Assembly: GCA_928212115.1 (NCBI GenBank)
Contig: CAKMRJ010005634.1
Span: 251,094,745-251,158,744, forward strand
Length of the DNA: 64,000 nucleotides
From: Lactuca virosa
Lineage: Eukaryota > Streptophyta > Magnoliopsida > Asterales > Asteraceae
Direction of reading: 5' to 3'
Position 1 is the stretch's first letter; each line of letters opens with the position of its first letter. Below are positions 34,059 through 44,019 of this stretch, piece after piece. Below the pieces are notes generated by a model. That model was not told where the DNA came from and made no database searches. It was given only the letters and a program-made list of their open reading frames with translations. The position numbers and the translations under genes are program-made.

Positions 34059-34933
34059 GAGTTAGCTTGACACCTTGCACAAGTACATTCAGAAAACATG
34101 ATTCCAGGTTTCCTTGTTGTCAAGTACAATAAGGAACCTATCATGCTTTTATATGTTTTAAGATAAATAGTTGGTTTATCCAAAGATGGACCCAATCTCG
34201 TGTCACATGCCATCGGTACTTTTGCATCTGAGCAATTCTTCATGCCAAATCTTTAAATCAAGTTCTTTGTGTAAGACTCTTGATTAATAAAGTTGCCTTC
34301 TTTGCTTTGTCGAATATTCATCACCAGGAAATAATTTATTTTTTCCATCATTCTCATCTCAAACTGACTGCACATTAAACCTTCAAATTCCATTGATAAA
34401 GCAGGGTCGGTAGAACCAAAAATAATATCATAAATTTGAACAAGCATTAGATGATCCCCTAATTTCTTTCAAAATAAAGTAGTATCAACTGATCCTTGTT
34501 TAGATTTGAAGATATTAAAAAAAAGTAGTTAAAGTTGCATACCAAGCCCTTACTGCTTGTTTTAAGCGATAAACAACTTTATCGAGAATATAACATTGAT
34601 TAGGAAACTTATCATTTACAAAATCCAAGTGGTACTTCCACATAAAATATCTCTTCGAGTACACCATTTAGAAAAGCACATTTGACATCCATTTGGTAAA
34701 CATCAAAGTTCTTGTGAGCTGCATAGCAAGACAAAATTCTAACAACTTCAAGTCTTTTGACAGGAGCAAAATTTTCATCATAATCAGTACCTTCTTGTTG
34801 ATAATACCCTTTAACAACAAGTCTTGCTTTGTTACAAAATTGTTTTTCCTTCTTTACCAACTTTATTTTTGAAAAACCATTTAAGTCCAATAACAAAAAC
34901 ATTTGCAGGTTTAGGGATCAACCTCCAGACTTT
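34059..34933 (-). pseudogene. Element F reverse transcriptase (Sirevirus-like copia)
   Basis: The minus strand reads NKVWRLIPKPANVFVIGLKW (at the G junction), CNKARLVVKGYYQQEGTDYD, YQMDVKCAFLNGVLEEIFYV, then the active-site region LVQIYDIIFGSTDPALSMEF (the usual Y-V-D-D has lost residues), MMEKINYFLVMNIRQSKEGN, and YKSMIGSLLYLTTRKPGIMF with CARCQANS. The SLLYLTxxxPxIMFSxCxCARxQ pattern is typical of Sireviruses. Frameshifts occur near 34560 and 34450. Confidence 0.88.
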
Positions 34934-34938
34934 GTTTC

Positions 34939-35342
34939 TGTAAAACCACGATCTAGTTATCAATCTAAATCACGAGATTGGTGCGGAATCACAATCAAGT
35001 GGATAACACAAATCGTAAATATGAATTAAGAACACAACGATGAATCTTCAATTCACACTATATTAATCAATAGTCTAGTACATAAGAATCTTTATGTTTC
35101 TCGGTTCTCTCTGTCTCTCTCAAAATCTCGAAATCAATCAACTAGAATGACCAACCTTAAACACAGCTGAAACAATACAATATATACCTATACCTAATTA
35201 CAGAGGCCCAGCCCAAAGCCCAAGCGAAATCACTTATTGGTTTCGGTCCAAACACCACCGAATTCATGGTGTTTTCGGTCCTAGGCCAAGAACTCTAAAA
35301 GCTATGTAAAGTAAAGTATAAACCATAAATCATGTCCCAACA
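34939..35342 (-). repeat. Element G 3' LTR (404 bp)
   Basis: TG...CA ends; it matches 47083-47486 with only scattered differences. The polypurine tract (minus AAACCAAGGGGGAGAT) lies at 35343-35358. Confidence 0.93.
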
Positions 35343-35358
35343 ATCTCCCCCTTGGTTT

Positions 35359-36680
35359 ATAGCTTTCTTTTCTTTTCAATCTTTTCTTTGTTCTTGAATT
35401 TCAACTTTTATCTTCAATTTCTTCACGACTTCAAGATGAACATATGAATTTCTACATGAATGACTTCATCTTGAATAGTTGGACTTCCTTTAAAATTTGA
35501 CTTTGAACGCACATTGGGTATAGAGGCTTCTTGTATAGGTTCTTGAAAATCAGCACTTTCAGCTTTGAAAAACTTCATAGATAATTACAGAAAGACCGAT
35601 TCTTCTGGATCACTTCGGCAGGTTCATAGATAGCAGCAAATTGATTGAGGGGGCTTCAATGCAATTCGTCACATAAATTAAAATACAGCTTCACCTTGCT
35701 TCTGGGGTTGAGAGGTTGTGTGTTGAAAAATAATCTTCACTTCTTGTTCTTTCGAATGAATATTCTTCATCGATCACAGATGCGTCTTGAAAAGTAACCA
35801 TGACTAAAAGTCCCTATGGATCACATAATCATAAAGACCCTTCTCACCACAGTTGTTCAAGGACCCGACCTTGGCTCAGATGAAGACTACTCACAGTATA
35901 TGTGTGAACACGGAGGAACGCACTGCGTTTTGTTGAGTATCGGAGAACTCGTGGCTATTTTTGATGTTAGCCCCTGCATATCCTCAATCAGAGATCTCAA
36001 TACCGTTTTTCAAGTTAACAAGTGAACTTGTCCCTTGGCGAGACGTTCAATGGTTTCTGAATCTCAGCTAAGTGTACCATTCTAGTGCCAGTGAGAGTTA
36101 ATTAGGAATAACTGACAAAACCATCATGTGACAAAAATATCCGAGGAAATATTTCCACAGTTTAGCATGACACGAGGTCAAGGCCCTTTGGCGGGACATT
36201 CAACGATAATTGTGCCTTACGAGGTGCATCTCCCTAGTGCCAATAACTGCTAATTCCTTACCTGCGGAGAATGTATCCGAGAATATATTTGAGTCTCCGC
36301 AGTTTTGCATGACAAAAAGAATGTCAAGACCCTGGGCGGGATGTTCAGCGATATCTATTTCCCGAATGGGTGAATCGCCCTGGTGCCACGACAGTTCTTA
36401 GGTAAAGATAACTGACAAGACCAATTTTGACAATCTGTACTGTTTCAAACTTTCAATTCCTTAAATACGGCAGTTCTTAGAAAGAAACTGCCTAACTGAC
36501 AGTTTGTACGGATTCATGCCTTATTTTCCTTGTGAATGTAGTGTGAGTAATTACGTCAATTCCTTTGAAGATCTCTTCTTGTACAGAAAATTCTGACACA
36601 GTCTCCTTGGGTCTCTTCTTCATAATCATGCAGTTGATATTGCATCCAGATGACCTGATAACAACAAACAGATGCAACAA
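35359..36680 (-). other. Element G 3' region without pol domains, with a ~148-bp degenerate repeat
   Basis: The ends of two similar units and a third partial unit start near 36036, 36187 and 36335. Each has a TTGGCG(A/G)GACGTTCAA-like box, then CTAGTGCCA, then a box ending GCATGAC. No integrase, RT or RNase H motif is readable. The minus-strand ORF at 36680-36492 has no known domain. Confidence 0.6.
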
Positions 36681-36960
36681 CGTAATCAGCCTGAGCTGTG
36701 TTTCAATTCCGGAACGAAGTTAACATATTCAAAATTCATCACGTCGTTAAATATGGTCCCCATTTGTCTGATCTTTTCTTTCACCCTTCCCGCAAAGGAC
36801 ACATACCCACCATTAAAGTTCTGAATGTTGTGCAGTTGGGAGATATCCCTATTATGTGCCTGGAACAACCACTATCAACATACCAAGGTTTAATCATATT
36901 CCTCCATAGTTGTTCCTGCACAAGTTGTGGGATTAATTAAATTTGGGAACCCACTCCATC
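36681..36960 (-). pseudogene. Element G protease
   Basis: The minus strand reads PWYVDSGCSRH (aspartic protease D-S-G), then a frameshifted DISQLHNIQNFNGGYVSFAG. The copia protease normally continues into GAG-pre-integrase; here it fades out near 36690. Confidence 0.8.
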
Positions 36961-36984
36961 TTGAAACTGGGTTTACCATTACTA

Positions 36985-38340
36985 TTAACTCGGGATACTC
37001 TTTCCCATACCATATATTTTTTTATCAAATAATGATTTCAAAGAATATGTAGGACTTTTTGGACCAACTGATGATTTGGAAGAAAAGACTTTGGGTACCC
37101 ATTGGTAATTTGGTTTGTGTACTTTCTTGTTGGACCGAATGGGACCTTTTTCACTTGCCTTTGGGATGGGACTACCTTTCAATTTAGTCTTGAATCTCAA
37201 GTGTGAGCTAGAGGACAATCCTTGAGATGAATTCGACGTCACCGATTTTGGTTTGGCTGAACCATATCTCGAATTAGGCTTCTTGTCCGACATGCTCTTT
37301 TTGTCCTTGGGAGTCTGATTCTTGGCCTTTTTAGCATTCCAATCACCATTGCGTGAACATGACCTTAAAGGATTTCTTTTAGAAAATCTCCCCCTTGGCA
37401 CGTTCTGCCAACCTTGTTCATAATAGGGAACATATCAACGATGTAGGCAATTTATTGCAATGTGACCGAGAGTCCCACAGTTAAAACATGTTTGTCTTTT
37501 TAAATAAATAAGATTGTGACTTGGTCCTTGTCCAAATGAAGTTTGTTTCAAAGAACCCGCACAAGCATATGCACATTTATTAGACTGTTTAACAAATTTT
37601 TGTGGCTTGAATTTTTCAACAGTGGGATTATTATCATCATAAGTTTTTGAAGCATTTTCATCAGAACTAGAATCATTTTGTTGTGCTCGAACCCATCTTG
37701 CATTGTTACTTTATCTACACATGAAGTAGAAACATTAGTATCGTTCACATTAATACTCTCAGTTCGGTTGGATTGTTCATTCTTGATTGAGGCAGTTACA
37801 GGGGGCTGGCCATATTGTACAGGTGTCTCTATCTCTTTGGTTTCATGGGGCGGAGTATAGTTATCATTGAAAAGGAGGTGGAACACAATGATACCCTAAG
37901 CCATTTTTCTGTTTATCTTTCCATTTCAACCGTTTTCTATCATTGACTTAACTATCTCACTTGACACATCGAATTTCTTAAAATTAAAATCAGCATCTTT
38001 AAATTTAGCTTTTAATGCATCAATTTCGGCAGTTAAGTTTGCAAATTTCTCTTTGGAAAAACGATAGTGAACACATTTAGTGTTATATTCTTCTTTAATC
38101 CTGCTTAAATCTTTAGTTTGTGCTTCTATTTTTTTATGTAAGAGGGTTATTAACTTTCTTAATTTCATAAATTTCATTTTTAAGATCAAAAACCTCTCTA
38201 AATAATAATTCATTTTGTTCACAATATTTATTTATTTTATCTTCACAGGATTGAGAGCATGAGGTTTTACTTACCTCTTTGGTACCTGGAGTTGTGATTG
38301 AACTATTGTAAGAGCTCATTATTGACTAACAAAAAAATCT
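36985..38340 (-). pseudogene. Element G gag
   Basis: Blocks from the N-terminal side are a charged, coiled-coil-like segment (38222-37926: KIEAQTKDLSRIKEEYNTKC, LTAEIDALKAKFKDADFNFK), a segment at 37886-37548, a zinc knuckle CFNCGTLGHIAINC (about 37493-37440) and a basic Ser/Lys-rich tail (37401-36985). The frame is broken several times. The N-terminal capsid domain is not visible. Confidence 0.75.
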
Positions 38341-38678
38341 GATTGTGCAATTTGATCTTGACCGAAAGCCAAAAATTAATATTCTCTGACCGAAAACACC
38401 AATACTCAACAACCTGTTGACCGAGAACCTTGAAGGTCAACTTTTTGTCCGAGAAGAAATCTGACCGAGAACGAGGTTTCTTGACCGAGAACCTTAGCTG
38501 AAATCTTAATAACTAAGAAGCTGAACCGAAAATGCGGAGCCAAATATACAGACCTAATACATTGACCGAATACTCAAAGAGTACCGAGGAGTGAAGCTGT
38601 CCTAGCCGAGAGCACAGATTCGCAGCCGAGAACTCCGAGGCTGAGACCAAGAGCACCGAAGTTGAGTCCGAGGAGCTG
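38341..38678 (-). repeat. Element G leader with GACCGAGAAC repeats (first part)
   Basis: GACCGAGAAC and close variants (CCGAAAAC, CCGAGAGC) occur more than ten times with irregular spacing. The array continues past element H at 46766-46900. The same words occur in the G LTR. Confidence 0.75.
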
Positions 38679-39532
38679 GCCGATGTAATGCCCGTGTTTC
38701 TAGGCTAGGCATTAATGTTGACATAATAGTCTAGGTTAACCTTTGTGACTCATTTTGAAGAAATGAAAAGGAATTATGTGAATATTATGTGAATTATGTG
38801 TTTTATGCTTAATTATTAGGGTTTAATTAATTAAGAATAAAAATGAGCGTCAAAAATTAAATTTTAGATAAAGCCGATATCTATTAAGAAACTTGTAGTG
38901 GGCGTGACAAGGATTACGGATATATAAAGAATGCCGAAATCCGAGTTATAACGAAGAAGTTATGACCTGTCGAAGTTTCGCGACAAACCGGCACGGTGCC
39001 GAATGTCGTAAAAAGTAAGTTTTCGATAAACTACTTTTTGGCCTTAGTGATCTAAACGAAACTCGTAGTATTCGTTAAACCGAGAAGTTCGATAAAAAGA
39101 ACGCCCAAATCTGACTTCGTATGAGGAAGTTATGATTTTTCGAAGTTCAGCTTAGCAGTAGACAGCTAAAAACTCGAATTTTAGATCGAGTGATTTTTAG
39201 CCGACACAACCTAAACGAGAATCGAAGGTCTCATAAATAGTAGCACAACGGTAAAAAGTCTGACGAAAACGGATGTCGGATGAAGAAGTTATGAATTTTT
39301 AACGGATTTCCTGTCCCGGTCCCTTAAAAATAATAATATAAAAATTAAATTCGAAATTAGCCGACAAAGTCTAAACGGAACTTGTAGAACGTAATTTTAC
39401 CTACGCATGCATATAAAGAACGTTAAAAACGGAGCTCGTATGCGAAAGTTATGGATTTTAGAAGTTTTTGCACAAAAATCAAGAAAATTCGCATAGTCAC
39501 GTTTTTGCCACGTCACCCTCGCTTAGAACGTG

Positions 39533-39587
39533 CCACGTGTCCGAAATGGGTGAGTCAGGCGAGCCACGTGTCCGACCTGCTGAGTCA
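39533..39587 (+). promoter_or_regulatory. bZIP-type sites in the U3 of element H
   Basis: Two CCACGTGT/CCACGTG G-box cores (39533-39540, 39564-39570) alternate with two TGAGTCA (GCN4/AP-1-like) sites (39551-39557, 39581-39587). ACGT-core and TGAGTCA sites bind plant bZIP factors. The cluster lies about 240 bp upstream of the TATA box. The 3' LTR copy keeps most of it (about 44870-44930). Confidence 0.6.
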
Positions 39588-39824
39588 TCCGAGCTCCTGA
39601 CCTTATCCGAAGCGGTCCAATAGCGGTGCGACACATACTCTCTTGCACGTGACCGAGCCCTCGCATGAATCCACGGATGCCCTACTTCGGACCCTAGACC
39701 TCGGTCCAGTAAGAAGCTGCCAGCAGCCACTTCGCACGCGCAGCCCATGTGCGAGCCCTCCCTGCGAGCCTTCAGATCTTCGCCACCTGGAGGCTTCTCA
39801 GCCGTCCGATCAGAAGCTCCACCC

Positions 39825-39832
39825 TATAAATA
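39825..39832 (+). promoter_or_regulatory. TATA box in the element H 5' LTR
   Basis: TATAAATA in a C-rich context (CACCCTATAAATAGAAGG). It is identical in the 3' LTR at 45163-45170. Transcription probably starts about 30 bases downstream. Confidence 0.75.
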
Positions 39833-40442
39833 GAAGGCTGCGAGCCTTCCCGGGTAACTTTGGAAATTTGCCACCTTTCACCCTAAATTTCATATTTCTT
39901 TCATATTAACATCCCCCGAAGCCCCAGTATCGATTATAACCCCCGGAATACGCCACGAAGTGCCCGAGAAGCCCGGAAAATTTATCTTTTCGGTTTTGAA
40001 GCCCGACCCTCGCAGAGCCCGGTTTCTCAATAAAACTCCCGGTTTTATTAGAAATGATCGTTTTAGGAAACGAATTGCTGCCCGATTTTCATTAAATCAG
40101 GTGAGTGTGTAGTCACTTTCATCTTACACATAGATATGAAGTATTTTATATAAAATACGTGCTATGTGTATATATGTTGTTTGTTTATTCGAGATGGGTG
40201 TTAAATGAATGTTTTATACATGTTTAAAATGATTTAAAATGTATATATATTTTATCTTCAAATATGTTGGGTAAAACATGGGTAGATAAAGTATGACGGA
40301 TAGAAGTACAGTATAGATGTACGTTGGTAGCTATGAATTTAGTACAGTATAGATGTACGTTGGTCGCTACGGATTTAGTATGTTGGCAGCTATGGACTTA
40401 GTGCCTGTTGTATAAACCTTGGCGACGATGTGACTTCGTGCC

Positions 40443-40890
40443 TATTTGACATAAATTGTTGAGGGAAAAACAATGTTGTCACCCCAGTGTTTGTTTTATT
40501 TGACATAAATTGTTGAGGGAAAACAATGTTGTCATCCAGGTGTTTGTTTTATTTGACATAAATTGTTGAGGGAAAGCAATGTTGTCACCATATTGATTGT
40601 TTTATGTCACGTGGTCTTATTTGACATAAATTACTGAAGAAAGCAATGTTGTCACCTATTATTGTTTGTTTTATTTGACATAAATTGCGGAGGGAAAAGC
40701 AATGTTGTCACCCCGGTGTTTACCTTATTTGACATAAATTGCTGAAGAAAGCAATGTTGTCACCTTATTGGTCGTTTTGTGTTAGGTTGTCTTGTTTGAC
40801 ATAAATTGCTGAGGAAAGCAGTGTTGTCACCATGTAGGTTGCCTTATTTGACATAATTGCTTAGGAAACCCCGAAGCAAAGTTGTCACCC
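40443..40890 (+). repeat. Tandem hairpin array in the element H 5' LTR, eight units of 53-68 bp
   Basis: Each unit reads TTGACATAAATTG(T/C)T, a purine-rich loop, then A(A/G)CAATGTTGTCACC. The flanks pair: GACA with TGTC and ATTG(T/C)T with A(A/G)CAAT. The 3' LTR copy is at 45783-46230. Confidence 0.9.
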
Positions 40891-41409
40891 CTAATGAAAA
40901 TCCTTAGGCTAGGTCCCATGTGATAGTTGTTTTAGGGACGTAAGGTGAGGATAACGGGAGTGGATAATTAGGGTTGTTTTTGGTTGATGAAATTGATAAC
41001 TTATTTGTTGATTGATAAACTTAAAGAGTTTATTATTTATTGTGGGTTGAAAACCCTATATGCTCACCAGGCTTCCAAGCCTGACCCACTCAACTGTTTA
41101 TATTACAGGTAGTGGACCCCGAGCATAGTCGGATGATGATGATGAGTGATTTTTGGATTATAAATAACTGTTGTAAGGCTTATAATGTCTTGTTTATACT
41201 TTTGATCTGTATCAGAACATGACATCCCGAGGTTTTGATATAAAAGGAAATCATATATTTCTTAAAGAAAGGTTTTGACCAACTTTTATCATATTTTGTT
41301 TTGGGGACCAATTCCGCAACATCTTTTATAAAGATTTCTCTGATTTGATTTTTAAAAAGCATAAATTAAATCGGTCTTTTCTGGCCGAGAAATTAGGGGA
41401 TGTCACAGT

Positions 41410-41422
41410 TGGTATCAGAGCA
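41410..41422 (+). other. Primer-binding site of element H
   Basis: TGGTATCAGAGCA, two bases after the LTR end. It is complementary to the 3' end of initiator tRNA-Met. Confidence 0.93.
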
Positions 41423-41774
41423 TTAGTTTAAGCGAACTAAGAAATTGTAGGATTTCTAGACTTAAACTTAGAATGCTAAGTGATGATTGTGAGATGAGTG
41501 TCTACCATATTTTAGACACAAGCACTAGTTTATTTTAGGAAAGATGCCTAAAATGCCCTTATGTGCTAAATGTTATATGTTTGCCATATATGCCATTAGT
41601 TGTTCGGATCTATGGTCTGTTGCCGACCGGATCTGGAAACCTTATGTGTGTAGGATTCTAAGCGTATGATTACGAGATTAGAACTAACATGTAAACGTTT
41701 CGGAGTGATAAGGGAATTGACATGTCTAACACGGATAAAGACCTAAATTCGCCTTATTCGGTATATAGATTATA

Positions 41775-42998
41775 ATGGCAAGAACCCAAAGTGGAGCTGG
41801 AAATGTAAATAGAAATCAGCAACCTCAACCCCAAGTGGTGGAACAGGTGCCTATAGTAGGAGCTGCACCCGAACCCATCACCATGGCTGGAGTACGAGCT
41901 GTGATTCAGACCATGATGGCTGAACAGAGGGAGGAGTTGAGGCAAATGTAGCTGAACAACAGGGATGAACCTTCAGTTCCTGTTGAACAACGTGAACTAA
42001 ATGACGATCGATCTGAAAAAGGGAACAACAGCAGATCGGCTAGTCATAGTGAACCGCTTGTGGTTGGGAGGAATAACCACGAGGGTAGAGTGGAGAGAAA
42101 TGGGTGCAAGTATAAGGACTTTATGATTTGCAAGCCATCGACCTTCACTGGAAAAGAAGATCCTGTCGGAGTAATGGACTGGATCTCGGAAATGGAGTTG
42201 GCTTTCATGACTTGTGATTGCCAAGGCATGTTACAAACTACCTTTGCAGTACGTCAGTTCAGGGGTAGTGCTACTCAGTGGTGGAATACATTGGGGAAAA
42301 CCCTAAGCCCTAATGAGCCACTGCAAATGACTTGGACAGAGTTCTTGGTGCACTTTAAGCGCAAGTACTGCTCGGCCCAAAACGTGCTTGAGTTAGAAAA
42401 CCAATTTCTAACGTTGAAGAAGGGGAGTATGACCGTTGATGAATATACGAATAACTTGACAGACAAAATGGAGTTTGCTTTGCGTATTGTCCCAGATGAG
42501 CTGGCAAAAATTGACAGGTACGCAAAGGGACTTCCATGGGAGTATGTGGTCCCAGTACGTCAGGCACTTACTTTGGAGGCAGCTATATGGGCTGCCAAGT
42601 CTATTGAAGATATGATTAAGGGGAGAGCCGCCAACAAGGTTGAAGTTGGAGAGAAAAGAAAGTTTGAAAAGACTTCAGGGTCCAACGAGAAAAGAAAGTT
42701 CTCGAAGGCTGGAGGAGGAGAAGGCGAAGCAAAATGGTGCGAGAAGTGCAAAAAGAAGCACTTCGGGAAATGTAGCGAAGAGGTGACCTGCTACAACTGT
42801 GGAAAGACTGGGCATTATGCCAACGAGTGTCCGTCCAACAAGAGGATGTGCTATCGATGTAACGAGGAAGGGCACATTTCGAAAGACTGCCCAAAGAAGA
42901 AAGAGGCAGCAATGCCCAATGTTCCACCAAAACCAAAACCAAAGGCATTCCAAATGATCCTTAATGAAGCAGATGGAAATACAAAGGATCAGGAGTAA
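41775..42998 (+). pseudogene. Element H gag with one premature stop
   Basis: The chosen start is the ATG at 41775 (MARTQSGAGNVNRNQQPQPQ). An in-frame TAG at 41949-41951 interrupts codon 59, and the same frame is open again to the TAA at 42996-42998. The core has the gag capsid block PSTFTGKEDPVGVMDWISEM, WWNTLGKTLSPNEPLQMTWT and QFLTLKKGSMTVDEYTNNLT. Two good CCHC knuckles follow: CYNCGKTGHYANEC and CYRCNEEGHISKDC, preceded by CEKCKKKHFGKC. From the internal ATG at 42060 the ORF is 312 residues. Gag would coat and package element RNA. Confidence 0.9.
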
Positions 42999-43480
42999 GG
43001 ACCATATATTCTCAAAGCCAAGATATAAAGTAGCAATGCAGTTAGTAACTTATGGTGTAGCCTATTAGAGGTGTAGTATAGGGTAAACTCGAACCTCTGT
43101 GTAATTATTTTAAGAAATAATATAAACCCTGGTTTTGTCATCTGATGAATTGAATGACTATGTGAAATTCTTGTATGGTGACTTGGAGAACTGCGACACA
43201 ATACTTGGGACGAGTAGGAGTAGGTGTGAATGGTAGTAGAGGCCTATACTACCGGAAGCATAGGAATCGTACTTGGATCAAGGAAAGTCACAAGGTTACC
43301 AAGAAGCTAGAAATTGATTTCGTTATTTTTCGAGTACTTCATTACCTTCGTTTCGGTAATGACTAAGAAGATGATTGTTATTCCGACCCTAGAGGTCATA
43401 TCAAATTAAGTCCGACTACGATGAGTTTGTTACGTGGTTCAGAGAACCAAGTTCGAGGTAGTAGTTGACTTAAGTCGAAT
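42999..43480 (+). other. Element H internal sequence where protease-RT-RNase H should be
   Basis: I can read no pol motif in these ~480 bases. About 4 kb of pol has been lost between gag and the integrase tail. Confidence 0.6.
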
Positions 43481-43990
43481 TGAAGTAAAGGATGTTAGCA
43501 GCTCAAGATCGTCAAAAGAGCTATGCTGACAAGAAAAGACAACCGATATCATTCGAAGTTGGAGATTCGGTTTTACTTAAAGTCTCGCCATGGAAGGGAC
43601 TTATAAGATTTGGTAGAAGGGGAAAGTTGAGTCCATGATTTATTGGACCATTTAAAGTTCTTCAGAGGATCGGGAATCAAGCTTACAAGCTAGAATTACC
43701 GGAAGAACTGGAGGGTATTCACAACACCTTTTATATGTGTTATTTGAGGAAGTTCACGGGAGATGTGCCCGACATAATTCCCATTTCTGAATTAAGGTTG
43801 GATGAAAACAAGAGGTTAATTGAAGAACCTGAGGCAATCATTGACCGTAAGACTAAGAAGTTGTGACGCCAGATGGTCGATTTAGTGCTTGTGCGTTGGA
43901 AACATACGAATGGGCCAAATCTCACCTGGGGAAACGGAGAGTGACATGGTGAGTCACTACCCGTATTTGTTTGCTGATCTGTGATTCCGG
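43481..43990 (+). pseudogene. Element H integrase C-terminal stub
   Basis: From about 43492 the frame reads QDRQKSYADKKRQPISFEVG, VSPWKGLIRFGRRGKLSP, then a TGA at 43636-43638, then FKVLQRIGNQAYKLELPEEL. Further TGA stops lie at 43864-43866 and 43942-43944. The tail (VDLVLVRWKHTNGPNLTWG) resembles the chromodomain-like end of Del/Tekay elements. Confidence 0.85.
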
Positions 43991-44005
43991 GGACGAAATC
44001 ATTCT

Positions 44006-44016
44006 AAGGGGGAGAG
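44006..44016 (+). other. Polypurine tract of element H
   Basis: AAGGGGGAGAG lies just before the 3' LTR start at 44020, after GGGGACGAAATCATTCT. Confidence 0.88.
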
Positions 44017-44019
44017 AAT

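Larger units (their letters stand above)
38684..41407 (+). repeat. Element H 5' LTR (2,724 bp)
   Basis: It runs from TGTAATGCCCGTG to GGGGATGTCACA. It contains about four spaced repeats of a GAAGTTATGA box in U3 (38960-39455), a promoter region (39533-39832), a donor-like CAG|GTGAGT at 40098-40106, tandem copies of a GTACAGTATAGATGTACG phrase (40306-40360), the hairpin array (40443-40890) and an acceptor-like TTATATTACAG|G ending at 41108. Confidence 0.95.

Noticed and set aside
39497..39909. Arg/Ser-rich ORFs repeated at 44805-45247
   Set aside because: Same LTR promoter/leader sequence in both H LTRs, on both strands; no protein-like features.
40443..40890. CRISPR-like array
   Set aside because: Units are contiguous repeats with variable length and no unique spacers, inside a plant LTR.
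42275..42953. Several minus-strand ORFs with Cys/Ser-rich products
   Set aside because: They are shadows of H gag and its zinc knuckles.
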